A DNA stretch of 14,997 nt from Candidatus Methylomirabilota bacterium (GTDB taxonomy: Bacteria; Methylomirabilota; Methylomirabilia; Methylomirabilales; 2-02-FULL-66-22): positions 1-14,997 of the forward strand of contig JACQVO010000211.1 of assembly GCA_016209725.1 (NCBI GenBank), given 5' to 3'. Within the stretch, counting starts at the first letter, position 1, and each line of letters begins with the position of its first letter. Below, in pieces: positions 13,569-14,997 of the stretch. The notes under the pieces were generated by a model. That model was given only the letters and a program-made list of their open reading frames with translations, ran no database searches and was not told the DNA's origin. Both the position numbers and the translations under genes were made by a program.

Positions 13569-14345
13569 ATGCAAGATCGAGAGTTCTTGGCGGTCGAACC
13601 CTACGGAGCGCGCGGCAAGATCGGCCTGATCAACGTCGGCGGGAACCCCACCCCGGTGGTGGATTTCTACCGGATGATCCCGGCCGGGGTGATCGTCAAC
13701 GAGAACAAGATTCACGAGCCCCCCCAGGTCGCCGGCGAGGCGGAGGAGTTGGGCAAGCGGGCCATCGAGGCGGCGCGGGTCATCGCCGAGGGAGGCCCCG
13801 ACATCATCGCTTTCACCTGCACCGCCAGCGCCATGTCGGTGGGCCCCGAGGCCGATTACCAGCAGATCAAGTGGATGGAGGAGGCCTCGGGCGGCATTCC
13901 GTCCACCACGACCACGACCGGGATCCTCAACGCCTTCAAGCTGCTGGGCTGGCACAAGTTCGTCATGGTCAGTCCCTACCTCCAGCCCATCGTGGACCGC
14001 TTCATCGCCACGCTGAAGGTCAAGGGCTACACCGTGCTGAAGTCGGGGACCCTGGCCATCGAATTCCTGGAGGAGCTGCGGCGGACCCCGACGGAGCGAT
14101 CCTACCGCCTGGCCCTGGAGACGGTGGTGCCGGAGGCGGACGGGATCTTCATCCCGTGCACGACGTTCCGGGTGATCGACATCATCGACCGGTTGGAAAA
14201 GGAGACCGGCAAGCCGGTCATCACCTCCAACCAGGCCTCGCTGTGGGAGTGCCTGCGCCTCCTCAAGATCGACGATCCGATCCCGGGGTTTGGGAAGCTC
14301 CTGACGCTGCCGAACCGGAGCCAGTTCAAGGGGTTCCCGCGCTAA
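13569..14345 (+). CDS. Asp/Glu racemase superfamily enzyme (arylmalonate decarboxylase/maleate isomerase-like)
   Basis: This 258-residue protein has the two-domain racemase layout. GKIGLINVGGNPTPVVDFY (16-34) opens the first domain, AFTCTASAM (81-89) places Cys84, and FIPCTTFRVID (194-204) places Cys197. A Thr-rich TTTTTGIL segment (113-120) corresponds to the family's 'T...v...l' helix start, and GKPVITSNQASLWECLRLL closes the fold. Both cysteine positions are filled, as in racemases and cis-trans isomerases. The N-terminal PS.NT motif seen in the paralogue at 6026 is replaced by GGNPTPV, so the two are divergent and probably act on different substrates. A strong ribosome site fixes the start. 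The repeat element follows directly on the stop codon. Confidence 0.88.
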   Translation: MQDREFLAVEPYGARGKIGLINVGGNPTPVVDFYRMIPAGVIVNENKIHEPPQVAGEAEELGKRAIEAARVIAEGGPDIIAFTCTASAMSVGPEADYQQIKWMEEASGGIPSTTTTTGILNAFKLLGWHKFVMVSPYLQPIVDRFIATLKVKGYTVLKSGTLAIEFLEELRRTPTERSYRLALETVVPEADGIFIPCTTFRVIDIIDRLEKETGKPVITSNQASLWECLRLLKIDDPIPGFGKLLTLPNRSQFKGFPR

Positions 14346-14520
14346 TGTGGCGTCTCTCAAGGTCCTTTACAATTCCGTTCACGCTGAGCCCTTCGGCTCC
14401 GTTCGCCCTGTCGAAGGACGAACGGTCGCTCAGGACAGGCCTGTCGAAGGGTGCGAAATCCGGGCTTCGACAAGCTCAGCCCGAACGGGTTTCCTGTAGA
14501 GCGATTTCTGAGACAGTACA
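14346..14520 (+). repeat. Copy B of the hairpin-rich, MITE-like intergenic repeat
   Basis: The element again begins one base after a stop codon, with TGTGGCGTCTCTCAA. Its right end TTCTGAGACAGTACA is an imperfect inverted match (TGT...GTCTC..AA shared). It is longer than copy A because of extra inner palindromes: GAGCC/GGCTC, CCGTTCG/CGAACGG and the perfect 12-bp GACAGGCCTGTC at 14434-14445, plus GGGCT/AGCCC as in copy A. Both the left 35 bp and the right core plus CTGTA(A/G)AG can be aligned with copy A. It has no coding capacity of its own. Confidence 0.8.
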
Positions 14521-14532
14521 CTAGATCCGACC

Positions 14533-14572
14533 TGGCCGGGCCGGGAAATCTCTCGTCCTCCCGGTCCGGCCA
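14533..14572 (+). terminator. Strong 14-bp stem-loop between operons
   Basis: TGGCCGGGCCGGGA (14533-14546) pairs with TCCCGGTCCGGCCA (14559-14572) around a 12-nt loop, with only one G-T wobble. It lies after the catabolic block and about 160 bp before the last gene. No T-run follows, so an intrinsic terminator is not proven; a regulator operator or mRNA hairpin is also possible. The remaining non-coding DNA, 14573-14720, shows nothing recognisable. Confidence 0.45.
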
Positions 14573-14733
14573 AGGAAGCCGCCGGGGGCGCCGAACACCC
14601 ATGCCCGGACGGAGAACGTCGCAGCGGAACGCCGGCGCAGGTTCGGCATCCGCGTCCGATCTCGTGACTCCGGTCCCCCGAATGTCCCCGCGTCCAGAGG
14701 GGATTGCCTGTCGATTGCTACGGAGGGATGCAC

Positions 14734-14997
14734 GTGCCCATCAAGTGGATCATCCTCGGTGCCGGTGACATCGCCACCAACCAATTCGTGCCTGCCCTGA
14801 AATCCCTGGACGCCTGCCACGTCCTGGCGGTAATCGACCAGAACCTCGCGGCCGCGGAGGCCCTGGCCCGCCAGTGTGGGGCCCCACGCGCCCTGGCGGA
14901 TGCCAAAGAGATCCAGCGGATTCCCGAGGCCGACGCCGTGTACATCGCCACCTGGCCGGTGTCGCATTGCGAGCACGCCGTCCTGGCGGCCGAAGCC
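14734..14997 (+). CDS. Gfo/Idh/MocA family oxidoreductase, N-terminal part
   Basis: The frame is open to the right edge of the window, giving 88 residues. IKWIILGAGDIATNQFVPAL (3-22) is the family Rossmann start with GAG at 9-11, followed by HVLAVIDQN (29-37) and AVYIATWPVSHCEHAVLAAEA (68-88), the stretch that precedes the EKP motif in this family. I prefer GTG 14734 because GGAGG at 14722-14726 is 7 nt upstream; the ATG at 14728 is only 1 nt from that ribosome site. It is the second Gfo/Idh protein in the window and differs clearly from the first (GAGDIA versus GAGRFAG). It probably begins a new operon after the repeat and hairpin. Confidence 0.87.
   Translation, partial: MPIKWIILGAGDIATNQFVPALKSLDACHVLAVIDQNLAAAEALARQCGAPRALADAKEIQRIPEADAVYIATWPVSHCEHAVLAAEA

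Noticed and set aside
12483..14360. A 625-codon open frame on the minus strand
   Set aside because: It is antisense to the hydroxyacid dehydrogenase and racemase-family genes, which have complete catalytic motifs and strong ribosome sites; the antisense product shows no recognisable domain.
14451..14768. A 105-codon open frame over repeat copy B and the following hairpin
   Set aside because: It is built from repeat and hairpin sequence and overlaps the start of the Gfo/Idh gene in a different frame.
1..14997. tRNA, rRNA, riboswitch or CRISPR features
   Set aside because: I found no cloverleaf, rRNA-like conserved block, known riboswitch core or regularly spaced repeats. The only repeats are the two intergenic elements and the short tandems reported.

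Overview
The window is GC-rich (mostly G/C at third codon positions), densely coding and entirely + strand. Strong Shine-Dalgarno sequences (AAGGAGG, GGAGG), a Tat-type binding-protein signal and many polycarboxylate/sugar-acid enzyme families point to a heterotrophic bacterium of soil or subsurface type, probably an uncultivated lineage. The phylum cannot be fixed from the sequence; I considered Rokubacteria/NC10-like, proteobacterial and Chloroflexota-like hosts without a decisive marker. There is no rRNA, tRNA, CRISPR array or complete insertion sequence.

Region 1 (1-5346) is an uptake module. It starts with the 3' end of an NAD-dependent epimerase/dehydratase gene and a small cupin gene. 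A complete CUT2 (ribose/galactose-type) ABC importer follows: a double-NBD ATPase, two different RbsC-like permeases and a Tat-exported periplasmic binding protein. The ATPase and first permease genes overlap by 4 bp and the second permease starts 1 bp after the first ends, so this is one operon. Region 2 (5347-5608) is non-coding. It holds a hairpin-rich repeat with imperfect terminal inverted repeats, a G-quadruplex-type motif and a GC-rich stem-loop.

Region 3 (5609-14345) is a catabolic block: a second cupin, a maleate isomerase/Asp-Glu racemase-like enzyme, two different FAD-dependent dehydrogenases (one 3-ketosteroid-dehydrogenase-like, one tricarballylate-dehydrogenase-like), a dihydrodipicolinate synthase (DHDPS)-family protein, a Gfo/Idh/MocA oxidoreductase, a D-2-hydroxyacid dehydrogenase and a second two-cysteine Asp/Glu racemase-superfamily enzyme. 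Between the DHDPS-like and Gfo/Idh genes lies the frameshifted C-terminal stub of a CUT1 (MalG-type) sugar permease. Region 4 (14346-14997) holds a second copy of the repeat, in the same orientation and again starting right after a stop codon, then a strong hairpin and the start of another Gfo/Idh oxidoreductase that runs off the window.

The importer probably brings in a sugar or sugar-acid-like compound, and the oxidoreductase, isomerase and lyase set degrades it; the substrate cannot be named. The most unusual points are the DHDPS-family protein with phenylalanine in place of the Schiff-base lysine, the permease stub, and the two direct repeats that bracket the catabolic block.
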